A stretch of DNA of 40,874 nucleotides from Acaryochloris sp. IP29b_bin.148 (lineage in GTDB: Bacteria; Cyanobacteriota; Cyanobacteriia; Thermosynechococcales; Thermosynechococcaceae), in the NCBI RefSeq assembly GCF_028285565.1, contig NZ_JANQOY010000151.1, positions 1 through 40,874 of the forward strand, written 5' to 3'. Below, piece after piece: positions 17,308 to 26,361 of the stretch. Made by a program: the position numbers and the translations under genes. The first letter of the stretch is position 1; every line of letters starts with the position of its first letter. The notes beneath the pieces are model-generated. The model saw only the letters and a list, made by a program, of their open reading frames with translations, did not search any database and was not told the DNA's origin.

Positions 17308-18764
17308 GGAAGCCACAACGGATTTAATCCTGACCCGATAGATTGCGGTTGTAATTTTTGACCCGGTTGCAAGGGCAACAGCCATAGATTGCTGGTCGTT
17401 ACTGTGCTGCCCTGATTGGTTTGCACAACATTTTCAGCGTCAGCATCGGCCTCAATCGCTTGATCAAAAATCAAAGCTGAACCATCGGGGGCTAGCGTCA
17501 TACTGACATTGCGTTGATTGGGGAGATCTAACAGTCGCGTCTCTGTTTGGGTCGCCAGGTCAACTACGGCTAAGTAGGGGGTTTCCATATAGGTTTCGCC
17601 AGTACTCACCTCAGTGAGTAAACAATACAGTTGCTGTTTCTGCGGCCCAAAGGCAGTATTTAATACTGACCCCGATGTCTTCAACAGCTCCGTTTGTTGC
17701 CCCTGATTCGTCACTAAAAATAACGAACGAGTAAAGTCGGGATTGAACTTGAGCATGGTTGCGGCTGATCCATCCTTGGCAAAGCTCAAAACCATACCGA
17801 ATTTGGGTAGGAAGTCCAAGGGCTCGTCACTGGCACTGCCATCTAAAGGCAAAATAGCCAGTCCTTGGCCTTGGGCAATCACCAAAGACTGGCTATCCGG
17901 TGCAATCAGAAAATCACCGCCCTGAACATTCTCAAGCTTTTGCAGGGATCCGCCTTCCAGAAGCTGCCAAAGAGAAACCTCACCTAATCCACCGCCTGCT
18001 TTGGGAGCTCGCTGGAGCACAATCCGACTACCATCCGCCGCCAGATTAAATTTAAGGATCTGATACTGTCGGTTATCTAAAAGGACCTCGATCTGACCTG
18101 CCGCTTTAACCGGGCCATTATCCAGACCAGGAGGACTGGCCTGTAGCCCAGTGGTAACGGTGTAGAGTTGAGGGTTAAAATTGTCGGCGCTCGCCCGTTC
18201 AGTCGCAGTGAATAAAATGCGATCGCCATAGGGATACGACTGGAATTCCATCACCACCAGCTCAGGGGGAGTCAGGACAGTTTTTTTATCTTGGGTAAGG
18301 TTCTTCAGTATTAGGCGTCCCGATTCCTCGCCATTCACACCTAGATAGATATAGGCGAGATCGCGGCTGCGAAACGAACCCGTAAAAGGTTGCATCACCT
18401 TGGGCTGACTCTGAACACCACGACGGGCTTCTTCTACCTGGTCTAACTGCACCTGAAACTCAGTTCCATAGGGAATAGGTTCCGTCAAGGTATAGGCCAG
18501 CCGTCGGCCTGACCAGCTCAGTTTGCCCGGTAGTTCAGGGGTGAGTTGAAGATGTTGCTCAACACTCGGCCAATCCATAGTTCGATTGAAGGACAGAATA
18601 AATGCCGTATCTTCAATCCCCACGCTTTTCTTTTGCCAGCTAAAGTCTCGAACAAAGGGAACGGTATGGTCACCCCCCACGATGATGCCGCCGATTAAAA
18701 CCGTAAGCACAAGCATAACTGTGATGGCAATACGATCTAGCGGATAGGATCGATACTTCTTCAT
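17304..18764 (-). CDS. Membrane-anchored Ig-like/beta-propeller-like protein, unknown function
   Basis: 486 residues. A single N-terminal helix (about residues 11-31) anchors the protein, with the rest outside the cytoplasm. Residues about 45-130 (GIEDTAFILSFNRTMDWPSV, then LSWSGRRLAYTLTEPIPYGT) resemble the bacterial Ig-like 'Big_5/SbsA' fold. The remainder has repeated beta-strand blocks ending in phrases such as DGSRIVLQRAP, DSQSLVIAQGQ and DGSALIFDQAI, like TolB/WD-type propeller blades. It lies 75 bp downstream of fabI on the same strand, with a stem-loop in the gap, so it may be read through from fabI. No enzyme motif is visible. Confidence 0.7.
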   Translation of the reverse strand: MKKYRSYPLDRIAITVMLVLTVLIGGIIVGGDHTVPFVRDFSWQKKSVGIEDTAFILSFNRTMDWPSVEQHLQLTPELPGKLSWSGRRLAYTLTEPIPYGTEFQVQLDQVEEARRGVQSQPKVMQPFTGSFRSRDLAYIYLGVNGEESGRLILKNLTQDKKTVLTPPELVVMEFQSYPYGDRILFTATERASADNFNPQLYTVTTGLQASPPGLDNGPVKAAGQIEVLLDNRQYQILKFNLAADGSRIVLQRAPKAGGGLGEVSLWQLLEGGSLQKLENVQGGDFLIAPDSQSLVIAQGQGLAILPLDGSASDEPLDFLPKFGMVLSFAKDGSAATMLKFNPDFTRSLFLVTNQGQQTELLKTSGSVLNTAFGPQKQQLYCLLTEVSTGETYMETPYLAVVDLATQTETRLLDLPNQRNVSMTLAPDGSALIFDQAIEADADAENVVQTNQGSTVTTSNLWLLPLQPGQKLQPQSIGSGLNPLWLP

Positions 18765-18795
18765 AGAGCGCTGGAGGAGAATGCGGGCAAGACAA

Positions 18796-18831
18796 CCTGT
18801 GCTGTCACCCAGTCAGGGAGGATAGCACAGG
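18796..18831 (-). terminator. Stem-loop between fabI and the downstream gene
   Basis: A perfect 8-bp inverted repeat (CCTGTGCT 18796-18803, AGCACAGG 18824-18831) encloses an inner CCC-AGTCA-GGG hairpin (18808-18818). In the direction of fabI transcription it is followed by a weak T-rich TTGTCTT. It may be an inefficient terminator or an RNA-processing element separating fabI from the next gene. Confidence 0.4.
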
Positions 18832-18839
18832 ACGGGGCG

Positions 18840-19616
18840 CTACATGCCCATAATGGAATACCCTGAATCGACATACAAGATTTGGCCAGTAATGCCTGTC
18901 GATAAGTCACTACACAGAAACGCGGCCGTGTTTCCCACTTCCGTCTGCGTAACAGTACGTTTGAGCGGTGCAATTTCTTCCACATGGTGGATCATATCTA
19001 GAATTCCGCCAACCGCAGAGGATGCCAGTGTGCGGATGGGTCCCGCCGAAATACCATTAACCCGAATGTTTTGCGACCCCATTTCTGCGGCCAAATAGCG
19101 AACATTCATTTCTAGCGCTGCCTTGGCAATGCCCATAACATTGTAGTTGGGAACTACCCTCGCCCCACCCAGGTAAGTGAGCGTCACAATACTGCCGCCC
19201 TCGGTCATTAAGGGTTTGGCTGCCGCACTCATTTGTACCAAAGAGTAGGCACTGACATCTAAGGCCAGATTGAAGTTGTCCTGCTTAACCGCGCTAAAAT
19301 CACCCCCCAGATCTTCCTTATTGGCAAAGGCTAGGCAGTGGATCAGAATATCTAGACGTCCCCACTGTTGCTGAATGGTATCGAATGTGGCATCCACTTG
19401 AGCTTGGTCTTGGACGTTACAGGGTAAGAATAAGCTAGGTGCCAGCGGTTCAACCAGCTTTTGCACCTTCGACTCGTGACGACCTTTTTCATCGGGTAGA
19501 TAAGTAATGCCCAGATTAGCTCCTGCAGAGTGGAGTTGTTGGGCGATTCCCCAAGCAATGGAACGATTATTAGCAATTCCAGTCACGAGGGCGTTTTTTC
19601 CAGTTAAATCAAGCAT
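18840..19616 (-). CDS. fabI: Enoyl-[acyl-carrier-protein] reductase (NADH)
   Basis: 258 residues, the usual FabI length. It catalyses the last reduction of the fatty-acid elongation cycle. An SDR-type Rossmann start (KNALVTGIANNRSIAWGIAQ) carries the FabI-specific NNRSIAWGIA. The catalytic set is Tyr148 in LTYLGG and Tyr158-x6-Lys165 in NYNVMGIAKAALE. FLCSDLSTGITGQILYVDSG is the typical C-terminal NAD-domain strand. It is a soluble cytosolic enzyme of type II fatty-acid synthesis. It diverges from ntcA with a 345-bp shared upstream region. Confidence 0.97.
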   Translation of the reverse strand: MLDLTGKNALVTGIANNRSIAWGIAQQLHSAGANLGITYLPDEKGRHESKVQKLVEPLAPSLFLPCNVQDQAQVDATFDTIQQQWGRLDILIHCLAFANKEDLGGDFSAVKQDNFNLALDVSAYSLVQMSAAAKPLMTEGGSIVTLTYLGGARVVPNYNVMGIAKAALEMNVRYLAAEMGSQNIRVNGISAGPIRTLASSAVGGILDMIHHVEEIAPLKRTVTQTEVGNTAAFLCSDLSTGITGQILYVDSGYSIMGM

Positions 19617-19961
19617 GAATGTGAGTTGGATAGAATAGGATAAGCCAGGGGAAGGTCCGTAATCAAAAAAGCCTGATCCTTGACTCTAGATCTAGCTTAG
19701 AACGAGTTGAGGGCAAAACGGATCGGGTTGTGGATGAGTCTGAAGAATCACTTGCTTTTTTGCAGATGTATATTTTGATACATAAACAATCGGCTGAGTC
19801 CGCTTAATTTATGTAAACTACTGTTTTTTATAAATTTAACGCTGATAACAACCTCTAGATTGAAGCGTTAACCTCTGCTCAGCGTTCTTCTTCTATAAAA
19901 ATGTAGTGTTTGATTGTTCCGCTTTTCTTTTCCTTCCTTCTTGTCAGTCTAGGGTACGGTC
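19617..19961. other. Divergent fabI/ntcA promoter region
   Basis: No gene is present. It contains the NtcA-type promoter of ntcA (box at 19768-19781, -10 at 19805-19810). The fabI promoter must also be here, but no clear consensus was found. Confidence 0.6.
19768..19810 (+). promoter_or_regulatory. NtcA-activated promoter of ntcA (autoregulation)
   Basis: A perfect NtcA box GTA-N8-TAC lies at 19768-19781 (TGTATATTTTGATACA including flanks). It is followed after 23 bp by a -10 element of the TAN3T form, TAATTT at 19805-19810. This is the canonical class II NtcA-activated layout and implies positive autoregulation. The predicted transcript would have a leader of about 145 nt before the ATG at 19962. 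Confidence 0.8.
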
Positions 19962-20657
19962 ATGTTAATGAGCTCGCCACAAATTAATCGATTAGCACCG
20001 GAAAATCCCCTTGCTGCCGTCTTCCGGCAGATGGGCAGCGGGTTGTTTCCACCCGTAACCGAAACCTTTGACCGGGGTAAAACGATCTTTTTCCCCGGTG
20101 ACCCGGCAGAGCGCGTCTATTTCTTGGTTAAAGGGGCGGTGAAATTATCTAGAGTCTATGAAGCAGGCGAAGAAATTACGGTTGCTCTGCTGCGCGAGAA
20201 CAGCGTGTTTGGTGTACTGTCGCTATTAACAAAGCAGAAATCAGATCGCTTTTATCATGCCGTGGCCTTTACCTCGGTGGAGTTACTGTCTGTCCCCATC
20301 GAGCAGGTGGAAAAAGCCCTACAGAGTGATCCAGATTTACCGATGGTGCTGTTGCGGGGATTGTCGTCTCGGATTATCCAAACGGAAATGATGATTGAGA
20401 CCTTAGCCCATCGCGATATGGAGTCTCGTTTGATTAGCTTTCTGTTGATTCTCTGTCGTGATTTTGGCATCCCTGATGGGAGTGGAATTACGGTCGATCT
20501 CAAGCTATCTCATCAAGCGATCGCAGAAGCCATCGGCTCCACCCGCGTTACGGTGACTCGACTGTTAGGCGACCTGCGGGATCAAGAGAAGATCTCGATT
20601 CACAAGAAAAAAATTACAGTTCACGATCCCATTTTATTGGGACAAAGCTTTACCTAA
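19962..20657 (+). CDS. ntcA: Global nitrogen regulator NtcA
   Basis: 231 residues of the CRP/FNR family. It has an N-terminal cyclic-nucleotide-like effector domain ([20 protein letters not shown], with [17 protein letters not shown]), the long dimer helix, and a C-terminal HTH ([24 protein letters not shown], about 183-206). The recognition helix is the one typical of NtcA. It activates nitrogen-assimilation genes when 2-oxoglutarate is high, aided by PipX. Its own promoter carries a perfect NtcA box. ATG 19962 and ATG 19968 are both possible. It ends convergently with aroE, overlapping it by 8 bp, and the PII gene glnB lies just beyond. Confidence 0.97.
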   Translation: MLMSSPQINRLAPENPLAAVFRQMGSGLFPPVTETFDRGKTIFFPGDPAERVYFLVKGAVKLSRVYEAGEEITVALLRENSVFGVLSLLTKQKSDRFYHAVAFTSVELLSVPIEQVEKALQSDPDLPMVLLRGLSSRIIQTEMMIETLAHRDMESRLISFLLILCRDFGIPDGSGITVDLKLSHQAIAEAIGSTRVTVTRLLGDLRDQEKISIHKKKITVHDPILLGQSFT

Positions 20658-21519
20658 AATAGGCTAGCAAGGCTTGTCTCATCACATCTACCGGTGCCGG
20701 TTGGTCGATCCAGAGGGAAAGGGCAGCAGCACCCTGTTGGACCAACATTTCTACCCCAGTAATGGCCCTACGTCCACTGGCCTTAGCCTGTTCCAGCAGC
20801 AACGTGGGATTGGGATTATAGATTAAGTCATAGACGATCGCTTCCAGGGGTAGCTGGTCCATTTCAACCGCTGATAGAGGAGAAGTAGGCGGATGGGGGG
20901 CCATGCCAATGGGGGTGGTGTTGACCAGCAGAGATGCTTGGGGCAAGATAGAGGCCAATTCTGGCCAGAGATGAACCTGAATATCCAGAGATAAGGTTGA
21001 GGTGGCTTGTATCTGCTGTAATTTGTCGGCTTGCCGACCGACCAGATGAACTTGAGGACATCCCAGTTGAGCACACCCCGCTAGGACTGCTCTCGCTGCC
21101 CCGCCACATCCCAAAATACAGGGCGTCAGCGTTGACCAATCGAGATCGAGGTTCTGTAAAGGGGCGAGAAATCCTTGAACATCCGTATTCGTGCCTGCCC
21201 AGCCAGCATCCGTGGGCCAAACGGTGTTGACAGCTCCCACTGCCTTTGCGATCACAGTGGTGCTTGCTAACAGGGGCATAATAGTCTGCTTATGTGGAAT
21301 GGTGACGTTAAACCCACAGCATCCCAGAGCCCCTAAGCTAGACACCACGGCAGGCAGGGCATCTAGGGGGACGGACCAAGGAATATAGACGTATTCCAGC
21401 GTATTCGTTTGGGCTGCCAACGCATGTAAGGCGGCGTTATGCATCACTGGAGAGAGGGAATGTTCGATGGGATAACCCATGACCCCTAGCAGTTTTGTTG
21501 CACCCGTAATGTGGACCAT
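20650..21519 (-). CDS. aroE: Shikimate dehydrogenase
   Basis: 289 residues. It reduces 3-dehydroshikimate to shikimate with NADPH in aromatic amino-acid synthesis. It shows [14 protein letters not shown] (substrate serines), the catalytic pair Lys77 (IPHKQ) and Asp113 (NTDVQGF), and the nucleotide loop GCGGAARA at 137-144. VNTTPIGM and [16 protein letters not shown] are also family hallmarks. It lies 41 bp downstream of glnB on the same strand, so the nitrogen-responsive glnB promoter may drive it. The 3' ends of aroE and ntcA overlap. Confidence 0.97.
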   Translation of the reverse strand: MVHITGATKLLGVMGYPIEHSLSPVMHNAALHALAAQTNTLEYVYIPWSVPLDALPAVVSSLGALGCCGFNVTIPHKQTIMPLLASTTVIAKAVGAVNTVWPTDAGWAGTNTDVQGFLAPLQNLDLDWSTLTPCILGCGGAARAVLAGCAQLGCPQVHLVGRQADKLQQIQATSTLSLDIQVHLWPELASILPQASLLVNTTPIGMAPHPPTSPLSAVEMDQLPLEAIVYDLIYNPNPTLLLEQAKASGRRAITGVEMLVQQGAAALSLWIDQPAPVDVMRQALLAYFR

Positions 21520-21560
21520 GTGGTAGCCGCCCTAGCGTTGGACAAGAAACGAGCGGCAGC

Positions 21561-21965
<405 letters not shown>

Positions 21966-22001
21966 TTATGGAAATCTCATCATCTTTTGGATAGAGCACT
22001 T

Positions 22002-22015
22002 GTATGTTAGGTTAC
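22002..22015 (-). promoter_or_regulatory. NtcA box upstream of glnB
   Basis: GTA-N8-TAC (palindromic, 22002-22015) lies 103 bp upstream of the glnB start. A canonical TAN3T -10 is not visible 20-24 bp downstream on the minus strand. The first candidate, TAAAGT, lies about 33 bp away, so the box may act from another geometry or be coincidental. Control of glnB by NtcA is well established in model cyanobacteria. Confidence 0.5.
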
Positions 22016-22054
22016 CGATCTCGATCAGGCCTAGCCCTTAGCAGCCCTAAACTC

Positions 22055-22113
22055 ATCTCAAGAGAGAAATAGGCGCTCCCCCTCAGTAATATCCTGCTTG
22101 AGATTGTAGGGGG
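22055..22113. ncRNA. Candidate structured RNA element with pseudoknot topology
   Basis: Two perfect complementary pairs interleave. ATCTCAAG (22055-22062) pairs with CTTGAGAT (22097-22104), and CCCCCT (22078-22083) pairs with AGGGGG (22108-22113). The 5' arm of the second stem lies in the loop of the first and its 3' arm lies outside, giving an H-type pseudoknot pattern or two alternative hairpins. Strand and transcription are unknown. Confidence 0.25.
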
Positions 22114-22494
22114 CTGGCTGTCCTCTCAGCAATGGGCATTTTCATGCTTAGCGAAATGGGGGGCAACACCGATGGTCAGGATAGGTCAAATTGTTGCTCA
22201 CTGCGGGAGATATATCCGCAAAATTCGGGTATGGTGCCTCCCTTGTCTCTGCGGCTGATCCGTTGCAGCTTCTCACAGGATGACACACGCATGGGCCTAA
22301 CTTAATAAGAATTAGTTGCAGAAACCCTACGTCTGCATAGAGAATAGGAGAAACTCACCCATCTACCGTAGTAGAGACTGGGGAGATTGCAGGAGCCAAA
22401 CCAGCTACCCTTTGACGTTTGCAGATGCCATGCAATCGGCAATCAACCCTATGCTGCCTGAACGGTGTGACCCTTTTAGAATGTCCAATAGTTT

Positions 22495-23646
22495 ATGCCC
22501 TTAAAGCAGCCTTTGTCTTCCCTTTCAACCTCTGTCCCTGCGTCTGCTATGGCTGAGCCCTTTATCTTACAGTTAGACAATTTGACCAAGCGCTATAGTG
22601 CTCATGCCCCTGCTGCGGTCCATCGGATCTCTCTGCAATTGCCACAAGGGACCATCTTAGGGTTGTTGGGGCCGTCGGGCTGTGGCAAAACGACGTTACT
22701 GCGCTTAATTGCTGGCTTTGAACAGGCAGAGGAAGGGGTGTTAAGACTCAATGGTCAGTTAATTGCGGGGGCTCGGCAGTGGACGTCACCAGAGCAACGC
22801 ATGATTGGCATGGTCTTTCAAGATTTTGCCTTGTTTCCCCATTTAACGGTGGCCAAGAATGTCACCTTTGGGTTGCAGCAAACCCAAAAGATATCAACTG
22901 AAGCGCAGCGACAACGCCAAACCGACGTGTTGCGGTTGGTCGGGCTGCTAGGCATGGAAGATCGGTATCCCCATGAACTGTCTGGGGGACAACAACAGCG
23001 GGTGGCCTTAGCGCGCGCCTTAGCCCCACAGCCCCAGTTGGTCCTCTTAGACGAACCCCTCAGTAATTTAGATGTGCAAGTTAGACTGCGTCTCCGACAG
23101 GAGCTGCGAGATATTCTCAAAACAGCGGGGACCACGGCGGTCTTCGTCACCCATGACCAAGAAGAAGCCCTTGCGATCGCAGATCAAGTGGCCGTGATGC
23201 GCCAAGGTTGCCTAGAACAAATCGGCACGCCAGAAGAGATTTACCAAGATCCCCAATCTCAATTTGTGGCAGAATTTGTGACCCAGGCCAATTTTCTGGA
23301 GGCTCGCCGCCTCGGGAATGCCTGGCAAACCGAAGTGGGATGTTTTGCAGCCAGCGAGAGAGAAGATCTGCCTGCCACTGAGGACAGCCCTGCAGTGGTG
23401 ATGATTCGCCAGGAAGACTTAATCCTTCAGCCCGATCGCACAGCCTCGACCATTATTCGCGATCGCCAATTTTTAGGACGGGAATATCGGTACTGCCTAA
23501 AAACCCAGTCAGGCCAAGAGCTACATGCCCGCTCGGCCTCCTCCGCTGCCTTACCCATCGGCACCGCCGTCAGCCTATCGGTCATGCCCCAAAATCTCAG
23601 GATTTTTCCTCAGAATCCAGGTCAGCCTGCCCAAATAGCTGCTTAA
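22495..23646 (+). CDS. ABC transporter ATP-binding protein (FbpC/PotA-type, Fe3+ or polyamine class)
   Basis: 383 residues. It has Walker A GPSGCGKTT at 59-67, Q-loop VFQDFALFPHLTV, signature LSGGQQQRVALARAL near 162-176, Walker B LVLLDEP at 182-188 and an H-loop in VFVTHDQEEALAIAD. A C-terminal TOBE-like regulatory domain follows (about 250-375). This is the importer class for Fe3+, polyamines, sulfate or molybdate. The FALFPHLTVAKNVTFGL phrase favours the ferric-iron/putrescine group. No permease or binding protein adjoins, so it must pair with subunits elsewhere. The conserved domain begins after an 18-residue Ser/Pro-rich lead, so Met19 (22549) could be the true start. Its last 50 bp overlap the convergent kinase gene. 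Confidence 0.88.
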   Translation: MPLKQPLSSLSTSVPASAMAEPFILQLDNLTKRYSAHAPAAVHRISLQLPQGTILGLLGPSGCGKTTLLRLIAGFEQAEEGVLRLNGQLIAGARQWTSPEQRMIGMVFQDFALFPHLTVAKNVTFGLQQTQKISTEAQRQRQTDVLRLVGLLGMEDRYPHELSGGQQQRVALARALAPQPQLVLLDEPLSNLDVQVRLRLRQELRDILKTAGTTAVFVTHDQEEALAIADQVAVMRQGCLEQIGTPEEIYQDPQSQFVAEFVTQANFLEARRLGNAWQTEVGCFAASEREDLPATEDSPAVVMIRQEDLILQPDRTASTIIRDRQFLGREYRYCLKTQSGQELHARSASSAALPIGTAVSLSVMPQNLRIFPQNPGQPAQIAA

Positions 23647-24577
23647 TAAAGGTATTAGCGCTGGGGAACAGCCATTTTTGGGTAAAGGCACCATAGGCCA
23701 ACCCCACACCGAGCATGCCAACGCCCCAAGAGGCCGCCGTTTGCAGCATCTGGCGTCGTTCGATGGAAGGGACTTCCGCCACCAGTTCATTCACGTCTGC
23801 TAAGGCTTCCACGGCTGAGGGATAGCGTTGGCGGAAGTCATAACGGACCATCTTATCGATAATTTCCCCTAGTAAGGGATTAATTGAGATATATCGTCGC
23901 CAAGCAATTTCGCCTGTTTTCGGATCAAAGGACAGCTTTCCTTTCGTCGGATCCATTCCCGTTAGGGCTTGAATGGCAATGATACCGACGGCATAAACAT
24001 CGCTACTAAAGTTGGGACGGCCAATGGACTGCTCGCTGGGCATATAGCCATCGGTACCAATGACAACGGTCTGGGCAATCCGACGCTTATTTTTTACCGA
24101 GCCAAAGTCAATCAAAACGACTTTTTTATCTTTCTTGCGTCGAATCAGGTTGGCAGGCTTAATATCCCGATGAATGACTCGACGCTGATGGACATAGGCC
24201 AAGGTGGTCAACACATCCTGCAAAAAGGCAATCAGCTTCGCCTCTGACCAGCGCCGCCAGCCAAATTCTCGCTTCAGATTGGTGCCTTCAATATATTGTT
24301 CAACCAGAAAGAAATCTTGATCTTCTTCAAAATCGTCGAATAGCTGGGGGATTTGGTCATAGCTCCCCAGGCGCCTGAGGACTTTGACTTCTGTGGCAAA
24401 CAGACGGCGAGAGGTTTTCACCGTAAACAAATCATCGGACTCGGGCTGCAGCTTTTTGACAATACAGCGACGCTTGCCAGGATGCTGGGTATCCGTTGCA
24501 ATAAAGGTTTTACTAAATCCACCACTGCCGAGCGCTTTGGTAATTTTGTAGCGATCAGCTAATGTGGTTCCCAACAT
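23597..24577 (-). CDS. Membrane-anchored Hanks-type Ser/Thr protein kinase
   Basis: 326 residues. The kinase domain occupies about residues 10-265: glycine loop GSGGFSKTF (17-25), catalytic loop HRDIKPAN (135-142), DFGS at 156-159 and activation-segment GTDGYMPSEQ. A single hydrophobic segment (about 284-302, WGVGMLGVGLAYGAF) follows, then a short acidic tail, so the kinase faces the cytoplasm and is tail-anchored. Substrates are unknown. It lies 160 bp downstream of ssb on the same strand. Its 3' end overlaps the ABC ATPase gene by 50 bp on the opposite strand. Confidence 0.93.
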   Translation of the reverse strand: MLGTTLADRYKITKALGSGGFSKTFIATDTQHPGKRRCIVKKLQPESDDLFTVKTSRRLFATEVKVLRRLGSYDQIPQLFDDFEEDQDFFLVEQYIEGTNLKREFGWRRWSEAKLIAFLQDVLTTLAYVHQRRVIHRDIKPANLIRRKKDKKVVLIDFGSVKNKRRIAQTVVIGTDGYMPSEQSIGRPNFSSDVYAVGIIAIQALTGMDPTKGKLSFDPKTGEIAWRRYISINPLLGEIIDKMVRYDFRQRYPSAVEALADVNELVAEVPSIERRQMLQTAASWGVGMLGVGLAYGAFTQKWLFPSANTFIKQLFGQADLDSEEKS

Positions 24578-24737
24578 GAATGTACTCGGCCCTGCAGTAC
24601 ATCATCATACTGTAGAGCCGAACTGGATGGCTTAAAATCCTGCTTTTCCCCAATTTTTAAGTTGAAATATTACGATTCATGATCCCCAGCCCAGGCACTC
24701 CCCCGGAAATCTTGCCGGATCAACGAGCGGCATCGCC

Positions 24738-25097
24738 CTAAAATTCATCTTCATAGGTACTTACTGCATTGGGATCGCTATCCCGTTTAGATCCCAGTAA
24801 GTCCAAGCGATCCACTCGAATCACTGGGCGTGATCGATTCGCACCCGTATTGCGATCCTGCCAACGATCAAACTTCAAGGCCCCCGTCACGCCAATCAGG
24901 CTGCCTTTGCGCACATAGCTGGCGGCAATTTCGGCTGTTTTGCCCCAGATTTCTAAACTAAACCAGTCAGGCTGATCATCACGGGAGCGACGGTTGACCG
25001 CTAAGGTGACATTGCAAACGACGCTGCCGGACTCAAAATACTTAACATCTGGGTCCATGCCTGCACGACCCACTAGGCTAACTAAATTTAAACTCAT
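24738..25097 (-). CDS. ssb: Single-stranded DNA-binding protein
   Basis: 119 residues forming one OB fold: NLVSLVGRAGMDPDVKYFES, then VCNVTLAVNRRSRDDQPDWF, FSLEIWGKTAEIAASYVRKG and LIGVTGALKFDRWQDRNTGA. It is the short cyanobacterial SSB type, with an acidic end (STYEDEF) in place of the long Gly-rich linker and DDDIPF tip of enterobacterial SSB. It binds ssDNA in replication and repair. It lies 43 bp after the AI-2E-type permease gene and is probably cotranscribed with it. Confidence 0.92.
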   Translation of the reverse strand: MSLNLVSLVGRAGMDPDVKYFESGSVVCNVTLAVNRRSRDDQPDWFSLEIWGKTAEIAASYVRKGSLIGVTGALKFDRWQDRNTGANRSRPVIRVDRLDLLGSKRDSDPNAVSTYEDEF

Positions 25098-25140
25098 GGT
25101 TGGATTTCCAAGACTGACTGAGCCATAATGCTGATCGATT

Positions 25141-26298
25141 CTAGCTGGATTCTTCCTCCTCCGGCATTACAGTTGGTAAATCCGATGACAACTGGGTGGG
25201 GCCATCGGCAAGGGCGACAACATCTGGTGCAAAGGAGGGATAAGGCGCAGAGCGATCGTTACCCCAGCGATCCAAAATATCTTTGACGAGTACCTCTTTT
25301 ACCCAAATTTGGCCGATCACCATCAGTGGCAGGGCCAAAAGCAATCCTAAAAAGCCAAAGAAAAGAGCAAACACGATTTGAGACAGTAAGGTAACGGCTG
25401 GCGCCAGGGAGAGCTGTTTAGCCATCACCGCTGGCACCAGCAAATATTGCTCCAATTGCTGAATCAGAATATAGAGAATCAGTACGGCCACCGCCTTCCA
25501 GGGCGAATCCAATAGTGCAATGGCCATTGGTGGAATCAGACTCAACGTCGGTCCAATATTGGGAATCGCTTCTAGTAGGCCCGCAATCAGGGCATTGGCG
25601 AGCACCAGTTTAACCCCTAAAAACCACAGACCTAGACCGCTAAAAACCGCAATCACGGTCATATTGAACAAGATGCCCACAATCCAGTTGTCTAAGGCGG
25701 TATCACAGAGTCCCAGGATGTGGTCGACTCGTCGCCGATAAAAGGAGGGGAATAGGCGGATAAAGATGCGTCGATATTGATCGGGATCGACCAAAAACAT
25801 AATGGTCAATACCAAAATCAGGAGAATATTCAGAGCCACCAACAGTGAGTTGGAAAATAAGGCAAAAAAGTTATTGAGGGCACTTTCCGCAACATCAGGA
25901 ATTTTTTCTCGGATGTTCTCAATGAGGGAGTCGATCGGAATTTCAATGCCAGCACTGGGCAAACCTAAGGCTAAGCCTGTGCCTTGAGCTTCGTCAATTA
26001 ATTCTTCGATCCGAGTCAAGCTGCGGGGAGCCAGCTCAAGGAGCTGCTGAGCTTGAGTGACAAAGGGAGGGATCACTAAGAGGCCAATCAAACAGGCGAC
26101 ACCCATAATGGAAAAGATGGCTAAGGCAACCGCTAGCCCCCGACTTAACCCCCGCTTCGTGAGCTGACGGACCAGACCGTTGAGTGCAGAGGCCAGTACA
26201 ACTGCGGTGAACCCTAACAGCAAAACTTGGCGGATTTCCCACAGAATATAGAGAGACACCAAGAAGACAACTAAGCCAATCCATTTCCCTAGACTCAA
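25141..26298 (-). CDS. AI-2E family transporter (PerM-like permease)
   Basis: 385 residues with about eight helices in the AI-2E/PerM arrangement: two N-terminal pairs, a hydrophilic region (about 85-140), then helix pairs including NALIAGLLEAIPNIGPTLSL, the family's signature loop. IQQLEQYLLVPAVMAKQLSL and the LLALPLMVIGQIWVKEVL end are also typical. Family members have been linked to autoinducer-2 or Na+/H+ transport, but the substrate is not predictable. The start is a TTG at 26298 with a strong GGAGG six nt upstream, better than any ATG. It sits 63 bp downstream of glyQ. Confidence 0.9.
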   Translation of the reverse strand: MSLGKWIGLVVFLVSLYILWEIRQVLLLGFTAVVLASALNGLVRQLTKRGLSRGLAVALAIFSIMGVACLIGLLVIPPFVTQAQQLLELAPRSLTRIEELIDEAQGTGLALGLPSAGIEIPIDSLIENIREKIPDVAESALNNFFALFSNSLLVALNILLILVLTIMFLVDPDQYRRIFIRLFPSFYRRRVDHILGLCDTALDNWIVGILFNMTVIAVFSGLGLWFLGVKLVLANALIAGLLEAIPNIGPTLSLIPPMAIALLDSPWKAVAVLILYILIQQLEQYLLVPAVMAKQLSLAPAVTLLSQIVFALFFGFLGLLLALPLMVIGQIWVKEVLVKDILDRWGNDRSAPYPSFAPDVVALADGPTQLSSDLPTVMPEEEESS

Positions 26299-26361
26299 AA
26301 TCTGCCTCCACGATCGATATCACAAATGAACAGAGAGGGTTCCTCCTGTGCTTACCGAATT

